Origin: JANLSO01 sp031362405 | GTDB lineage: Bacteria; Actinomycetota; Thermoleophilia; Miltoncostaeales; Miltoncostaeaceae | Assembly (NCBI GenBank): GCA_031362405.1 | Contig: JANLSO010000056.1 | Location: forward strand, 1-64,000 | Direction: 5' to 3' | Length of the DNA stretch: 64,000 nt | Shown here: positions 39,408 to 48,195 of the stretch, one piece after another | How positions within the stretch are numbered: the first letter of the stretch is position 1 | How the letters are laid out: each line of letters opens with the position of its first letter | Program-made: the position numbers and the translations under genes | The notes under the pieces: model-generated | Told to the model about the DNA's origin: nothing | The model's input: the letters and a program-made list of their open reading frames with translations, nothing else | Databases searched by the model: none

Positions 39408-39765
39408 TATTCGTCTCCCTCGGGCACCGGTGATTACTGCCGCAACCGCAAGAATCTGACTCTTCGACCCTTCGCGCCTCGCTATTGCACCCTGAGAGTC
39501 TCGGCCGCGCCCCCCCCGTTCGGTCAGGGAGGCATCCCTCACATGTGGACAACCCCCGTTCTTCACGTAAAAAAAACATGAGATCAGCGGCTGCCGCTCG
39601 GGGCGGGGGCGCTAAGGTCCCTCTCGCCCGCCAGGGCCGGTGCGGCCAGCGGGTAGCCACGTCCGGCGCCGGCGGTCATGCCCGAGGCGGGCCGGACGCG
39701 CGAGCTGTGCCCGGTTAGGCCGGGCCTTCGCGAGGCCGCCGTAACGCGACCGAGGTGTCACCTAC
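39408..39765. other. Divergent intergenic region of the exopolysaccharide cluster (358 bases)
   Basis: It separates a minus-strand and a plus-strand glycosyltransferase operon and should hold both promoters. An A-tract (GTAAAAAAAACATGA near 39567-39582) is striking in this GC-rich sequence. GC-rich, structured sequence follows from 39600 to 39765, long enough for a leader RNA. I tested it by eye against c-di-GMP and c-di-AMP riboswitch patterns and found no adequate match. Confidence 0.4.
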
Positions 39766-41028
39766 ATGGCTGGTGGTTCTTCAGCGCGCCCCCGCCGCGA
39801 CCCCGGTCGGCCCACACGGCTCACGGCGCCCGTGACCGTCCGACAGATCAACGCTGGCGAGCCGGCGGCTGAGATCGCGCTGGGCCACGCTCGCGATGGA
39901 AGCCCCTACCGAGGCCTGGCCGCCGTGATCACCCGGGACGGCCGACCTGTCGGGTTTGTCACCCTTCCCGCCTCAGACGGGCGAGTGTCCGCTGAGCGTC
40001 TGCGACAGGCGATCGAGGATCTCACGCCGACCACCACGACCCTCCCGCATCGCAGCGTTTCGCGACCGGCCGGCACGGTCGTCGTCACGACCTGCAACTC
40101 GCCGACGTCACTCATCCGCACCATCGATTCCATTGTCCCCGGCCTTGCCGTCGACGACCGCGTGTTGGTAGTTGAAAATCGCCCGGACGGTTCCGTGGTG
40201 AAGGCTGCGCTTCACGAAGCTTTCGGCGGTGATCCCCGGATCGGGTACATCGAGGAACGGCGTCCCGGGCTCGGCCGTGCCCGCAACGCCGCCCTTGCGG
40301 TCTGCCAAACCGAGTTCATCGCGTTTACCGACGACGATGTGATTGTCGACCCGGCCTGGAGCCAGTGTCTGTTCGACACGCTCTGGAGCGATGCTGCGAC
40401 CGCGGTCGTGACCGGGCTGATCGTTCCGCTTTCGCTGGAGACCCCATCGCAGATCACGCTCGAGGAGTTCGCCGGCTTTGCGAAGGGCTTTGAGCGGCGC
40501 CGCTTCGATATGGCCGATCGGCCGAAGGATCCACTGTTTCCGTTCGCTGCCGGGCAGTTCGGTTCGGGGGCGAACATTGCGTGCCGCGTATCCATGCTCC
40601 GGGGTATCGGCGGGTACGACGACGCGCTCGGCACCGGCACGCCTGCGCGCGGGGGAGAGGACCTCGACCTGTTTACGAGAGCCCTGCTGGCGGGGCACGC
40701 GTTGATCTACGAGCCGGCCGCGTTCGTCTGGCACGAGCACCCCGATACGCCGAGGCGGTTGCGCCGCCAGACCTTCGCGTACGGGGCGGCGCTGTCGGCA
40801 ACCATCACCAAGCAGCTCGTGGTCGGACAGCATCGACGTGAGCTGCTGCGGCGCGTCCCGGCCGGCCTTCGTTACCTCGCGAGCCCCGATTCGGTGAAGA
40901 ACGAACGAAAGAGCGCCTCCTATCCACGCCACCTGACGGTTCTCGAATTGGCAGGGATGCTCGTCGGGCCCGTCGGCTACCTGCGCAGCCGGGCCGCGAC
41001 CCGAAGGGCGAACCGCGCGTGCGCCTGA
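39766..41028 (+). CDS. GT2 family glycosyltransferase with N-terminal accessory domain
   Basis: The 420-residue protein has about 95 N-terminal residues without a known fold (PVTVRQINAGEPAAEIALGH...). The GT-A domain follows: GTVVVTTCNSPTSLIRTIDS, RVLVVENRPDG, ERRPGLGRARNAALAVCQTE, FIAFTDDDVIVDPAWSQCL (metal DxD), GSGANIACRVSMLRGIGGYD and GGEDLDLFTRALLAGHALIY (acceptor-site ED). The final 100 residues include a hydrophobic stretch (LELAGMLVGPVGYL). It leads the plus-strand operon and overlaps the flippase by 10 bases. Confidence 0.83.
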   Translation: MAGGSSARPRRDPGRPTRLTAPVTVRQINAGEPAAEIALGHARDGSPYRGLAAVITRDGRPVGFVTLPASDGRVSAERLRQAIEDLTPTTTTLPHRSVSRPAGTVVVTTCNSPTSLIRTIDSIVPGLAVDDRVLVVENRPDGSVVKAALHEAFGGDPRIGYIEERRPGLGRARNAALAVCQTEFIAFTDDDVIVDPAWSQCLFDTLWSDAATAVVTGLIVPLSLETPSQITLEEFAGFAKGFERRRFDMADRPKDPLFPFAAGQFGSGANIACRVSMLRGIGGYDDALGTGTPARGGEDLDLFTRALLAGHALIYEPAAFVWHEHPDTPRRLRRQTFAYGAALSATITKQLVVGQHRRELLRRVPAGLRYLASPDSVKNERKSASYPRHLTVLELAGMLVGPVGYLRSRAATRRANRACA

Positions 41029-42776
41029 TTCCTCGGGGGACAGACTCCGCGACCCACTTCCTGCGCAGTGCCTACAGCCTCGTCATCAACACGGCCGCCA
41101 CGGGTCTGCTCGGGGTGGCTTTCTGGATCGCGGCCGCCCGCCTTTTCCCCATCGAGACCGTGGGTCGCGACAGCGTTTTGATCGTCACGATGATGACGCT
41201 CTCGACCATCTGCCAGTTCAACATGGTCAACCTGTTCGTGCGCTTTCTTCCCCAGCAGACCCGGCCCGCCCGGCTGATCCTGATCGGATACGGGGTGAGT
41301 TGCGGGCTCGCAATCGTTCTCGGCTCGGGCGCGATGCTCCTGATGCCGCGCGTATCCGATGACCTGGCCGGGCTGGGATTCGATTCCGGCCTTGGTTGGC
41401 TGTGGGTCGCCAGCCTGGCCCTTTGGGGCATCTTCTGCCTTCAGGACGCCGCGCTGACCGGCTTGCGTCAGGCGCCGTGGATTCCCGTGGAGAACACCGC
41501 TTTCGGCCTCGCAAAACTCCTTTGCCTGCCGCTGTTTTTGGCCGTCGGCGCGACGAACGGAATCTTCCTGGCCTGGGTGCTGCCCATGGCGCTCCTGCTG
41601 ATTCCGGTCAACGCGATCGTGTTCGGGCGGGCCACGTCCCGGCACGTACCCGCCGCGCGAGAGGAGGGGGACCCCGGGCTCCGTAGCCCGGAGTTGCGCA
41701 GGTACCTGCTTCTCGACTACACCGCGGCCACGTTCATCCAGGGGCTCTACACCGTGCTCCCCCTCCTTGTGCTGGCGATCCTGGGGAGCGCGAACAACGC
41801 ATATTTCTGGATTCCGTTCTCCCTGGTCACGGCGATCGACATGATGAGCCTGAGCGTCGCGACATCGATGACCGTCGAGGGCGCCTACGCGCAATCGGAA
41901 CTCGCTCAGCTGGCGCGGACCGCCGTCCGGCGCTTCGCAGTGTTCGTGCTCGGCGCGGCGGCGGTCCTCATCATCGCGGCACCGCTCGTGCTCGCGCCGT
42001 TCGGCGCGGAGTACGTCGCCCGCGGCAGCGGCCCCCTTCGCGTGCTGGCCATCGGCGTGGTGTGCCACGGGGTGATCGAGTTGTTCGTGGGGCTGGCCAG
42101 GGTGCGGCGCCACGGTCGCGGTCTGGCGCTCTTGGGGATCGCCCGATGCGTACTCGCCCTGCTCTTGTGCGGCCTGCTCGGCGCGCGGTTCGGCGTGATG
42201 GGCGTGGCGGTCGGGTGGTCGACGATGAGCGTCATCGTGGCGCTTGCCGTGCTGCCCTCGGTTGTGCGCGTGCTCTCCGTTGACGGCTCGAAGGATGCGC
42301 CACCGGTGCGCCTCGCGACCGCCCGCGCCCGAGCCGCCGCCGGCCGCGTATGGGCGCGCAGTGGGCCGTATGAGCGTGTTGCCCTTGTCTCGAGCGCTCT
42401 TGGCCTGATCGCCGCCAGCGGCATCCTCCCCTCGGTTCCTGCATTTCTGCTCCTTCTCGGTTTCGTCATGACCGCCCCGGGTGCCGTCGCATTGGTGCTC
42501 GTCTGGCGACTCGGCACGCCACCGGAGTCGACGATCGGTGTTGTCGCCGGCATTGGCCTTGGCGTGCTGGTGGTGCTCGCGCAGTCGATGCTCTGGCTCG
42601 GGGCCTGGTACACGCGCGGCTGGTTGGGTCTCCTTGCGCTCGCGTGTTTGGCGATCCTCGCCACCCGGGCACTGTCGCGGCCGCTCTGGCCGGCAGGAGG
42701 CACGCTGGATCTTGCGGCCCGCCTCCGTCGCGTGGTCCCTTTCACCTCGCGCACGGACGTCGAGGGCAACCAATGA
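41019..42776 (+). CDS. Polysaccharide flippase, Wzx-like, with extended C-terminus
   Basis: The 585-residue membrane protein starts with SLVINTAATGLLGVAFWIAA then ARLFPIETVGRDSVLIV, the usual N-terminal block of MVF-superfamily exporters. About 12 hydrophobic segments run to residue ~420. A further ~150 residues contain four or more extra helices (LGLIASGILPSVPAFLLLLG region), longer than most Wzx proteins. The extra part could be a fused small membrane protein or additional helices. GTG start overlaps the GT2 gene and the stop overlaps the next ATG. Confidence 0.8.
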   Translation: MRLIPRGTDSATHFLRSAYSLVINTAATGLLGVAFWIAAARLFPIETVGRDSVLIVTMMTLSTICQFNMVNLFVRFLPQQTRPARLILIGYGVSCGLAIVLGSGAMLLMPRVSDDLAGLGFDSGLGWLWVASLALWGIFCLQDAALTGLRQAPWIPVENTAFGLAKLLCLPLFLAVGATNGIFLAWVLPMALLLIPVNAIVFGRATSRHVPAAREEGDPGLRSPELRRYLLLDYTAATFIQGLYTVLPLLVLAILGSANNAYFWIPFSLVTAIDMMSLSVATSMTVEGAYAQSELAQLARTAVRRFAVFVLGAAAVLIIAAPLVLAPFGAEYVARGSGPLRVLAIGVVCHGVIELFVGLARVRRHGRGLALLGIARCVLALLLCGLLGARFGVMGVAVGWSTMSVIVALAVLPSVVRVLSVDGSKDAPPVRLATARARAAAGRVWARSGPYERVALVSSALGLIAASGILPSVPAFLLLLGFVMTAPGAVALVLVWRLGTPPESTIGVVAGIGLGVLVVLAQSMLWLGAWYTRGWLGLLALACLAILATRALSRPLWPAGGTLDLAARLRRVVPFTSRTDVEGNQ

Positions 42777-44641
42777 CCACCGCTGCAGTCCTCGCGCGGA
42801 CCGTCCCGCCGCGCGACTCGCCGGCGGCTCGCGTCGTTGCCCATGCCGCGGTCGTCATCGCCGCGACCGTGCTGTGGCTGGTCGCCCTTTCGCAGACCGA
42901 ACTCGAGCAGATGCGCGGCCTGGGATTGATCGATGCCCTTCCTCCCACCTACTTCGCGGCAGTCCTCTTGGCGGTTTCGGGCGCGATCGCCGCGTTCATC
43001 GGCCGATCGGCGATGCCACGCGCGTTCTTCGTCCACCTCGGAGTGCTGATCGTCTTCCTGCATGGGACCACCGCGGTGCTCTATGACGAACCGCGCTACC
43101 CGTGGGTCTACAAGCATCTCGGGGTCATCGACTACATCCAGATGCACGGCGGCGTCGACCGCTCCATCGACATCTACAACAACTGGCCGGGCTTCTTCGC
43201 CAGCAATGCTCTGCTGTCGGGAGCGACGGGTATCGAGCCTTCCGTCTACGCGCCGTGGGCACAGGTCTTTTTCAGCGCTCTCACCGTCGCGGCGACGCTT
43301 TTCGCCATCCGGCCCCTGGTCGACGACCGCCGCCAGCAGATGCTGGTCGTGCTGCTCGTCGTCCTCGGCGATTGGATCGGTCAGAACTACCTCGCCCCCC
43401 AAGCCTTGGCATTTCCGTTGATGCTCGTCGTCCTTGGCTTCTGGCTGCGGCTTGCCCCCGGCGAGGGCGGCAGCAGTCTCGCGCGGGCGACGACGGGGGC
43501 CTGGGTTCGCATCAGCGCCCGAACCCGAGCCCCTCGGCGCGTCGATGCGCGGCCGGCCGCGACTGATCACCAACGTATCGGCACCGGGGTGGCGCTCGCG
43601 CTGGCCGCCGCCCCGGCGCTGGCGGTGGTCCTCACACACCAGCTTTCGCCCATCGTGCTCATCGTGTCCACCGTGATGCTCGCGCTCGTCACCGGCCGGC
43701 GCCTGGGTATCGCGATCGCCGGGCTGGTTGCCGCAGAGGTCGTCTGGATCGCCTTGGCATGGCCCTACCTGAACAACCGCATCTCATTGGTCGAGTTCGG
43801 CGGAGTTCCCACCGCTGCCCCGGTCACGACCGCTCCGTCCTTACCCCACGCGGACCTCACCGCCCTGTCTGCGCGTATGGTCGTCGCCGTCATGGGCCTG
43901 CTCGTCATCGCCGGGTGCCTGCGCCGGCTGCGCCACGGCAAGGAAGTCGCCGCGCCGCTCGCGCTGATCGCCGCGCCCCTGCTGATCGTGCCGCTCCAGT
44001 CCTATGGGGGAGAGGGTGGTCTGCGGGCCTACCTGTTCGCCCTGCCGTGGCTCGCCGTCCTCGCGTCTGACGCCCTCATCGGGATCGACCTGTGGTTGCG
44101 CCCTGCCGGCGAGCGCGCGACAACGCGCGCGCGGATCGCCGGAGCCATCGGGCTCGGGGCGGCGGTCAGCGTGGTTTCGGCGCTTACCCTGGTGGCCTAC
44201 TTCGGCCTCGAGTTGGAGAACTACGTGGGCTCGGAAGACGTGCGCGCCAGCCGCTGGTTCGAGCAGACGGCGCCCGACGGTGCCGTGCTCGCCTTCCTGG
44301 CGCCCGGGTTTCCCGAGCGTATCGCCGGGCGCTACGCCGAGCTCGCGGTGAGTGCCTCATCGTTCAGCCCGTCGTTGACCGAGGACCCGTACACGCGGAA
44401 TCGACTTCTTCGACGATCGACGCGGATGGAGGCCATCCGCGGGTTGATGAACGTCCTGCCGCAACGCGATCGCTACCTCGCGATCGGGCCGAGCCAGACT
44501 CGGCCGGTCGAGTTGCACGGCGTCCTGCCACGCGATGTCACTGCAGCGATCCCCCGCGAGCTGCGGGCGGCCCGCGATTTCCTGGTCGTCTACGACCGAG
44601 GCGGAACCGTGATCTTCCGCTACATCCCGGGGCGCGCATGA
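42773..44641 (+). CDS. Large multi-spanning membrane protein, possible GT-C-like glycosyltransferase
   Basis: This 622-residue protein has about 11-13 hydrophobic segments and a C-terminal soluble domain (~100 residues). A first long periplasmic-type loop holds YDEPRYPWVYKHLGVIDYIQ followed by NNWPGFFASNALLSGATGIE, and another short loop follows QNYLAPQALAF. Acidic residues in the first loop and its overall shape resemble GT-C enzymes or polysaccharide polymerases, but I do not recognise a family motif. ATGA overlap with the flippase indicates a common role in building or polymerising the exported glycan. Confidence 0.6.
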   Translation: MTTAAVLARTVPPRDSPAARVVAHAAVVIAATVLWLVALSQTELEQMRGLGLIDALPPTYFAAVLLAVSGAIAAFIGRSAMPRAFFVHLGVLIVFLHGTTAVLYDEPRYPWVYKHLGVIDYIQMHGGVDRSIDIYNNWPGFFASNALLSGATGIEPSVYAPWAQVFFSALTVAATLFAIRPLVDDRRQQMLVVLLVVLGDWIGQNYLAPQALAFPLMLVVLGFWLRLAPGEGGSSLARATTGAWVRISARTRAPRRVDARPAATDHQRIGTGVALALAAAPALAVVLTHQLSPIVLIVSTVMLALVTGRRLGIAIAGLVAAEVVWIALAWPYLNNRISLVEFGGVPTAAPVTTAPSLPHADLTALSARMVVAVMGLLVIAGCLRRLRHGKEVAAPLALIAAPLLIVPLQSYGGEGGLRAYLFALPWLAVLASDALIGIDLWLRPAGERATTRARIAGAIGLGAAVSVVSALTLVAYFGLELENYVGSEDVRASRWFEQTAPDGAVLAFLAPGFPERIAGRYAELAVSASSFSPSLTEDPYTRNRLLRRSTRMEAIRGLMNVLPQRDRYLAIGPSQTRPVELHGVLPRDVTAAIPRELRAARDFLVVYDRGGTVIFRYIPGRA

Positions 44642-44702
44642 TCTCGCGCGAACGTTGCGCCCCTACGTCCATTGTTCGGTATGCGGTGCGAGGGGGTCGA
44701 CG

Positions 44703-45773
44703 ATGAAGGTGCGAGTGATCCGTCCCGACGAGCTGAGCGCCTCGGATATCGAGAGCTGGCGCGCAATCCAGACACGGGCGGGACTCAATAACCCGTTCTT
44801 GTCGCCCGAGTTCGCCCAGGCCGTCGGCCGCCACCGTGCCGACGCGCGCGTCGGTGTGATGGACGACGGCAGCGGGGCGGTGGGCTTCTTCGCTTTCGAG
44901 AAACGTCGATGGCGGATCGGCAAGGCGATCGGAGCAGGCGTCAACGACTGCCAGGCCGTGGTGGTCGATCCCGGTCTCGAGTGGAGCGCCGCCGAGCTCG
45001 TCACGGCCTGCGACCTCGTCGTATGGGAATACAGCCATCTGATGGCCGAGCAACCGCAGTTCGTGCCCTATCACGCTGCTGTGGTGCCGTCGCCGATCAT
45101 GGATCTCACCGACGGCTTCGAGGCTTTTTGCAAAGCGGTCAGCGAGAATTCCAAGTCGTGGATTTCAAAGGCCCGCCGCGGCGTCCGCCGCCTCGAGCCG
45201 AGGTTCGGGCCGGTGCGGCTCGAGTACGACGATTCCGATCCGGCCGCCCACCGCACGGTGCTCGAGTGGAAATCGAATCAGTACCGCCGCACCGGTCGAC
45301 CCGACCCGATCACGCGCCCGTGGGTATCGGCGCTCCTGGCCGATCTGTTGGTGGGAGGTACGGATACTTTCCGGTGCCTCTGCACGTCTCTCTACTCGGG
45401 CGAACGGCTTGTTGCCGGGCAGATAAACCTCCATTCGCCGCGGGTCGTGGCCGGGTGGATCATTGCGTACGACCCCGAGGTCGCAAGCGCCGGTGCGGGC
45501 AACCTCTCCGACCTCATGATGGCCGAGGCCGCCGCTGAGCGCGGCGTCGACTACATCGACCTGGGAAAAGGCGACAACTTCAAGAAGGGATCCCTCGGCA
45601 CCCGTGAGCTGCGGGTCGCCGAGGGGTGGGTGGAGCGCCGAAGCATGGTCACGGTGGCACGCCGGGTGACGCGAACGCCCGTGCGCGCGACGCATGACTT
45701 CATTGTTCGCAATCCCCCCGTGCGGGCCGCGGTGAAGCGCGGCCTTCGTGTGGTGGGAGGTCTTCGACGATGA
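44703..45773 (+). CDS. FemAB/CelD-like GNAT acyltransferase
   Basis: The 356-residue protein has NNPFLSPEFAQAVGRHRADA near the start (the N-P-F-x-x-P-F/E block of CelD/BcsL proteins). A central NSKSWISKARRGVRRLEPRF and VLEWKSNQYRRTGRPDP follow, and the GNAT-fold ending contains DYIDLGKGDNFKKGSLGTRE. Such enzymes acylate or aminoacylate polysaccharide units. ATG 44703 is chosen as the first start with a family-like N-terminus. The deacetylase at 45978 follows, repeating the pair at 2812-5147. Confidence 0.78.
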   Translation: MKVRVIRPDELSASDIESWRAIQTRAGLNNPFLSPEFAQAVGRHRADARVGVMDDGSGAVGFFAFEKRRWRIGKAIGAGVNDCQAVVVDPGLEWSAAELVTACDLVVWEYSHLMAEQPQFVPYHAAVVPSPIMDLTDGFEAFCKAVSENSKSWISKARRGVRRLEPRFGPVRLEYDDSDPAAHRTVLEWKSNQYRRTGRPDPITRPWVSALLADLLVGGTDTFRCLCTSLYSGERLVAGQINLHSPRVVAGWIIAYDPEVASAGAGNLSDLMMAEAAAERGVDYIDLGKGDNFKKGSLGTRELRVAEGWVERRSMVTVARRVTRTPVRATHDFIVRNPPVRAAVKRGLRVVGGLRR

Positions 45774-45806
45774 CCCCGCCGATCGGACGATCGATGCGTC
45801 TGAAGC

Positions 45807-45822
45807 ACCCCCGATCGGGGGT
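45807..45822 (+). terminator. 16-bp palindrome after FemAB-like gene
   Basis: ACCCCCGATCGGGGGT can fold as a six-pair stem with a GATC loop. It lies 34 bases after the stop at 45773. Only TTGT follows instead of a T run, so a terminator role is weakly supported. Confidence 0.35.
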
Positions 45823-45977
45823 TGTCGCGCCACACAGACCCCCCCGATACTCGCCTCCCATTCGGCTCAGGGACGACGACGAGCCCTCCGACAACGCAGA
45901 GTGATCGTGACGCCCCTTCGAGATACCCATGACGAACCTACGCGGCGCAATCGACCACATCGCGCTGAGGGCTCGCG

Positions 45978-46859
45978 GTGAGCCCCGCCCTGCCCACGGA
46001 CAGAGCACGAACAGCGATCCCTGTGGTGGTTTTCCATTCGGTTCGCGACTGCTCAGGAGAACCGATCTGGACCCTGCCACGGGAAACGTTTCGGCGGCAC
46101 ATCCGCGCGATCGCCGAGAGTGGTCGCACCAGCATCAGTTTCGGCGATCTCGCCGATGGCCTCGCCGGTCGCCAGCCCATGGCCCAGCATTCGGTCGTGG
46201 TGACCTTCGACGACGGATTTGCCGACAACCTCGATGCCGTGGCCATCTGCGATGAATACCGGCTGCACGTAAGCGCCTTCATCACGACCGACTACCTCGG
46301 TCGTGACGCCATGCTCACCCCCGCGCAAGCCCGCGAGCTGGCGGCCCAGGCGAACGTCGAGGTGGGATCCCACACCGTCAGCCATCGTCGTCTCGACGAG
46401 CTGACACGCAGCGAGATCAACCGGGAGCTGCGCGACAGTCGAGAGCGCCTCGAGGACATTCTCTCGGGCCCGGTGTCGACGTTGGCGTATCCGTACGGCA
46501 ACTACGACGAGCGGGTCAAGCGGATCGCGGCGGCGGCCGGGTACCGAGGTGCCGCTGCCGTACGAATGGCGCTTTCGCATCCCGCCGACGACCCCTTTGC
46601 GGTCGCCCGCCACCTCATCAGTACCCGTACCACCGACGCCGAGTTGGCCGACATCCTCGCGGGCCGGGGTCGGCTGGCCGCGCGCCACGAGCGACTCGTG
46701 ACGCGCGGCTACCGCTGGGCACGCCGGGGCCGCGCGATCGCCTGGCAGGGGACCCGGCACGGGCCCATCGCGAAGCGGCTAGCCGGAGGGCCCGATGGTC
46801 GTTCCGCCGACCTCGGCGCCCGCGGGGCTCGACCCGAACAGGGAGCGGAAGAGCACTGA
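45978..46859 (+). CDS. Polysaccharide deacetylase (NodB domain)
   Basis: The 293-residue protein has an almost minimal NodB fold: VVVFHSVRDCSGEP, HSVVVTFDDGFADNLDAVAI (TFDDG with catalytic and metal Asp), NVEVGSHTVSHRRLDELTR (the H-S/T-x3-H metal motif) and VSTLAYPYGNYDERVKRIAA. These are the four motifs of active enzymes. No signal peptide is evident with GTG 45978. It would remove N-acetyl groups from the glycan. Its 3' 81 bases overlap the convergent GH26-like gene. Confidence 0.85.
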   Translation: MSPALPTDRARTAIPVVVFHSVRDCSGEPIWTLPRETFRRHIRAIAESGRTSISFGDLADGLAGRQPMAQHSVVVTFDDGFADNLDAVAICDEYRLHVSAFITTDYLGRDAMLTPAQARELAAQANVEVGSHTVSHRRLDELTRSEINRELRDSRERLEDILSGPVSTLAYPYGNYDERVKRIAAAAGYRGAAAVRMALSHPADDPFAVARHLISTRTTDAELADILAGRGRLAARHERLVTRGYRWARRGRAIAWQGTRHGPIAKRLAGGPDGRSADLGARGARPEQGAEEH

Positions 46860-47996
46860 GGATTGCGGATACGTGTCGTCGTCGATGCGGTGACGACCGA
46901 GTTCGGACTGCTGCTTGTTGAAGTACACCATCCATTCCACGGCGTGAGCGCGGGCGAAATCGGCCATGCCCTGAATGAAGATCGGGTTGTCGCCTCCACC
47001 CGCTCGTGCTCGTGGCACCAGGCCGAACTCCGGGATGACCAGGGGTCGGTCGTAGCGAGCGGCAAGGTCGCCGTACCACTCGAGCCCGTGGTCTCCGGTC
47101 AGCAGATGGTTCCAACACCTCGTCTGGCGGGCGACGATGTCTGCCGCAACGGCGTGGTCGGGTATCGGATAGGTGTCCGGCAGGAAGCAGATGTCGTAAA
47201 CGTCGACCCCGATGGCATCGACCACGTCGGCCCCGGGCCAGGCGCGTTCCGCCGGCCAGTTGTCGGGGTCGACGGGTCCCAGTGCGGGGTTCCACACGAA
47301 GGTGAAGTGGGCCCCGGGTACGGAGCGCATGGTTGTGACGATCCGACGGTAGTAGGCCTTCCATGCGTCCGGATCTGACCGGGCGCTCCACGGCTGCCAG
47401 TCGCCGGAGAATTCCCAGCCGGGTCGTAGGACCGCCCTCGCCTGCCCGCCCGCGACGAGCCGTTCGCCGAGCTCGCGGAAGTAGCCGTCGTAGGCGCCGG
47501 ATGCGCCTTCCTGAAGCGTCCCGCCCTGCTCGCGGGGAATCATCACCAGCGAGTAGGCGATTCGGGCGCCCACATTGCGCCACGCATCGACAAGCCACCA
47601 GGGGTTGGCGATGGCCCTCCAACGCAGCTCTTCGAGGCCGTCCGAGGCAACCACCGGCCGGCGGCCGAGCCACCCGGCGAACCGCTCGAATCCGTCGCGG
47701 TCTCCCGGCCCGATGTAGACCCCGATCGGGATGCGAGCGTTGGAGGTTGGCCTGGCGACGGCGGCCGCAGGGGGCAGCGCAGGAGGGTCAGCGACGAGGA
47801 GAGCCGCGGCGCCGGCGACGCAGATGATCGCGATCACGGCCCCAACGATGACGCGCGCACGAGGTGGGCGACGTGTCGCCAGCGCCGGCGACCCGCCCAA
47901 TCCCCGTCGACCGACATCGCGCGTGTCCTGCCCGGGAGGATCGGCAACCCGTGATTCCCGAGCCGCGCGTGGGGGGAGCCTCGCCCTCACGCCCAC
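46779..47996 (-). CDS. Membrane-anchored GH26-like glycoside hydrolase
   Basis: The protein has a basic N-terminus, one hydrophobic anchor (VIVGAVIAIICVAGAAALLV) and a TIM-barrel-like hydrolase domain. RIPIGVYIGPGDRDGFERFA opens it. RPGWEFSGDWQPWS supplies the acid/base Glu of the HExNGxW-type motif, then come FVWNPALG and VDAIGVDVYD, with the nucleophile Glu in PLVIPEFG near the end. GH26 enzymes cleave beta-mannans or beta-glucans. Here it may trim the cluster's own polysaccharide. Start is uncertain: GTG 47996 and GTG 47990 are both possible without a good ribosome site. About 405 residues. Confidence 0.72.
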   Translation of the reverse strand: MGVRARLPPRAARESRVADPPGQDTRDVGRRGLGGSPALATRRPPRARVIVGAVIAIICVAGAAALLVADPPALPPAAAVARPTSNARIPIGVYIGPGDRDGFERFAGWLGRRPVVASDGLEELRWRAIANPWWLVDAWRNVGARIAYSLVMIPREQGGTLQEGASGAYDGYFRELGERLVAGGQARAVLRPGWEFSGDWQPWSARSDPDAWKAYYRRIVTTMRSVPGAHFTFVWNPALGPVDPDNWPAERAWPGADVVDAIGVDVYDICFLPDTYPIPDHAVAADIVARQTRCWNHLLTGDHGLEWYGDLAARYDRPLVIPEFGLVPRARAGGGDNPIFIQGMADFARAHAVEWMVYFNKQQSELGRHRIDDDTYPQSSVLFRSLFGSSPAGAEVGGTTIGPSG

Positions 47997-48195
47997 ACTC
48001 TGTTCGAAGGAAGGTCTGCCGACATGCGCCCAGGTGCGCGTTGTGGTCGCATCACGCTCCCCCTTGCCGATCGGCCGTCGTACATCTGCGGGGTGCTCCA
48101 CCAGGACCATTCCTGAGGTCGACAGCAGGGGCGGCGGCGCGGAGTGCCGTCGTCGCGTAGTCGTCGGTGCCAGCGGCCAATGAACGGCGCGATGT

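Noticed and set aside
39600..39765. GC-rich leader with GGGTAGCC considered as a c-di-AMP (ydaO) or similar riboswitch
   Set aside because: Only one short motif matched and the required multi-stem order could not be drawn.
40977..42773. 598-codon minus-strand ORF opposite the flippase
   Set aside because: Arg/His/Glu-rich antisense reading of a membrane protein gene with no motif.
45770..45904. 44-codon ORF overlapping the FemAB-like stop as ATGA
   Set aside because: Pro/Arg-rich with no motif, and it contains the palindrome at 45807-45822; the overlap alone is not enough.
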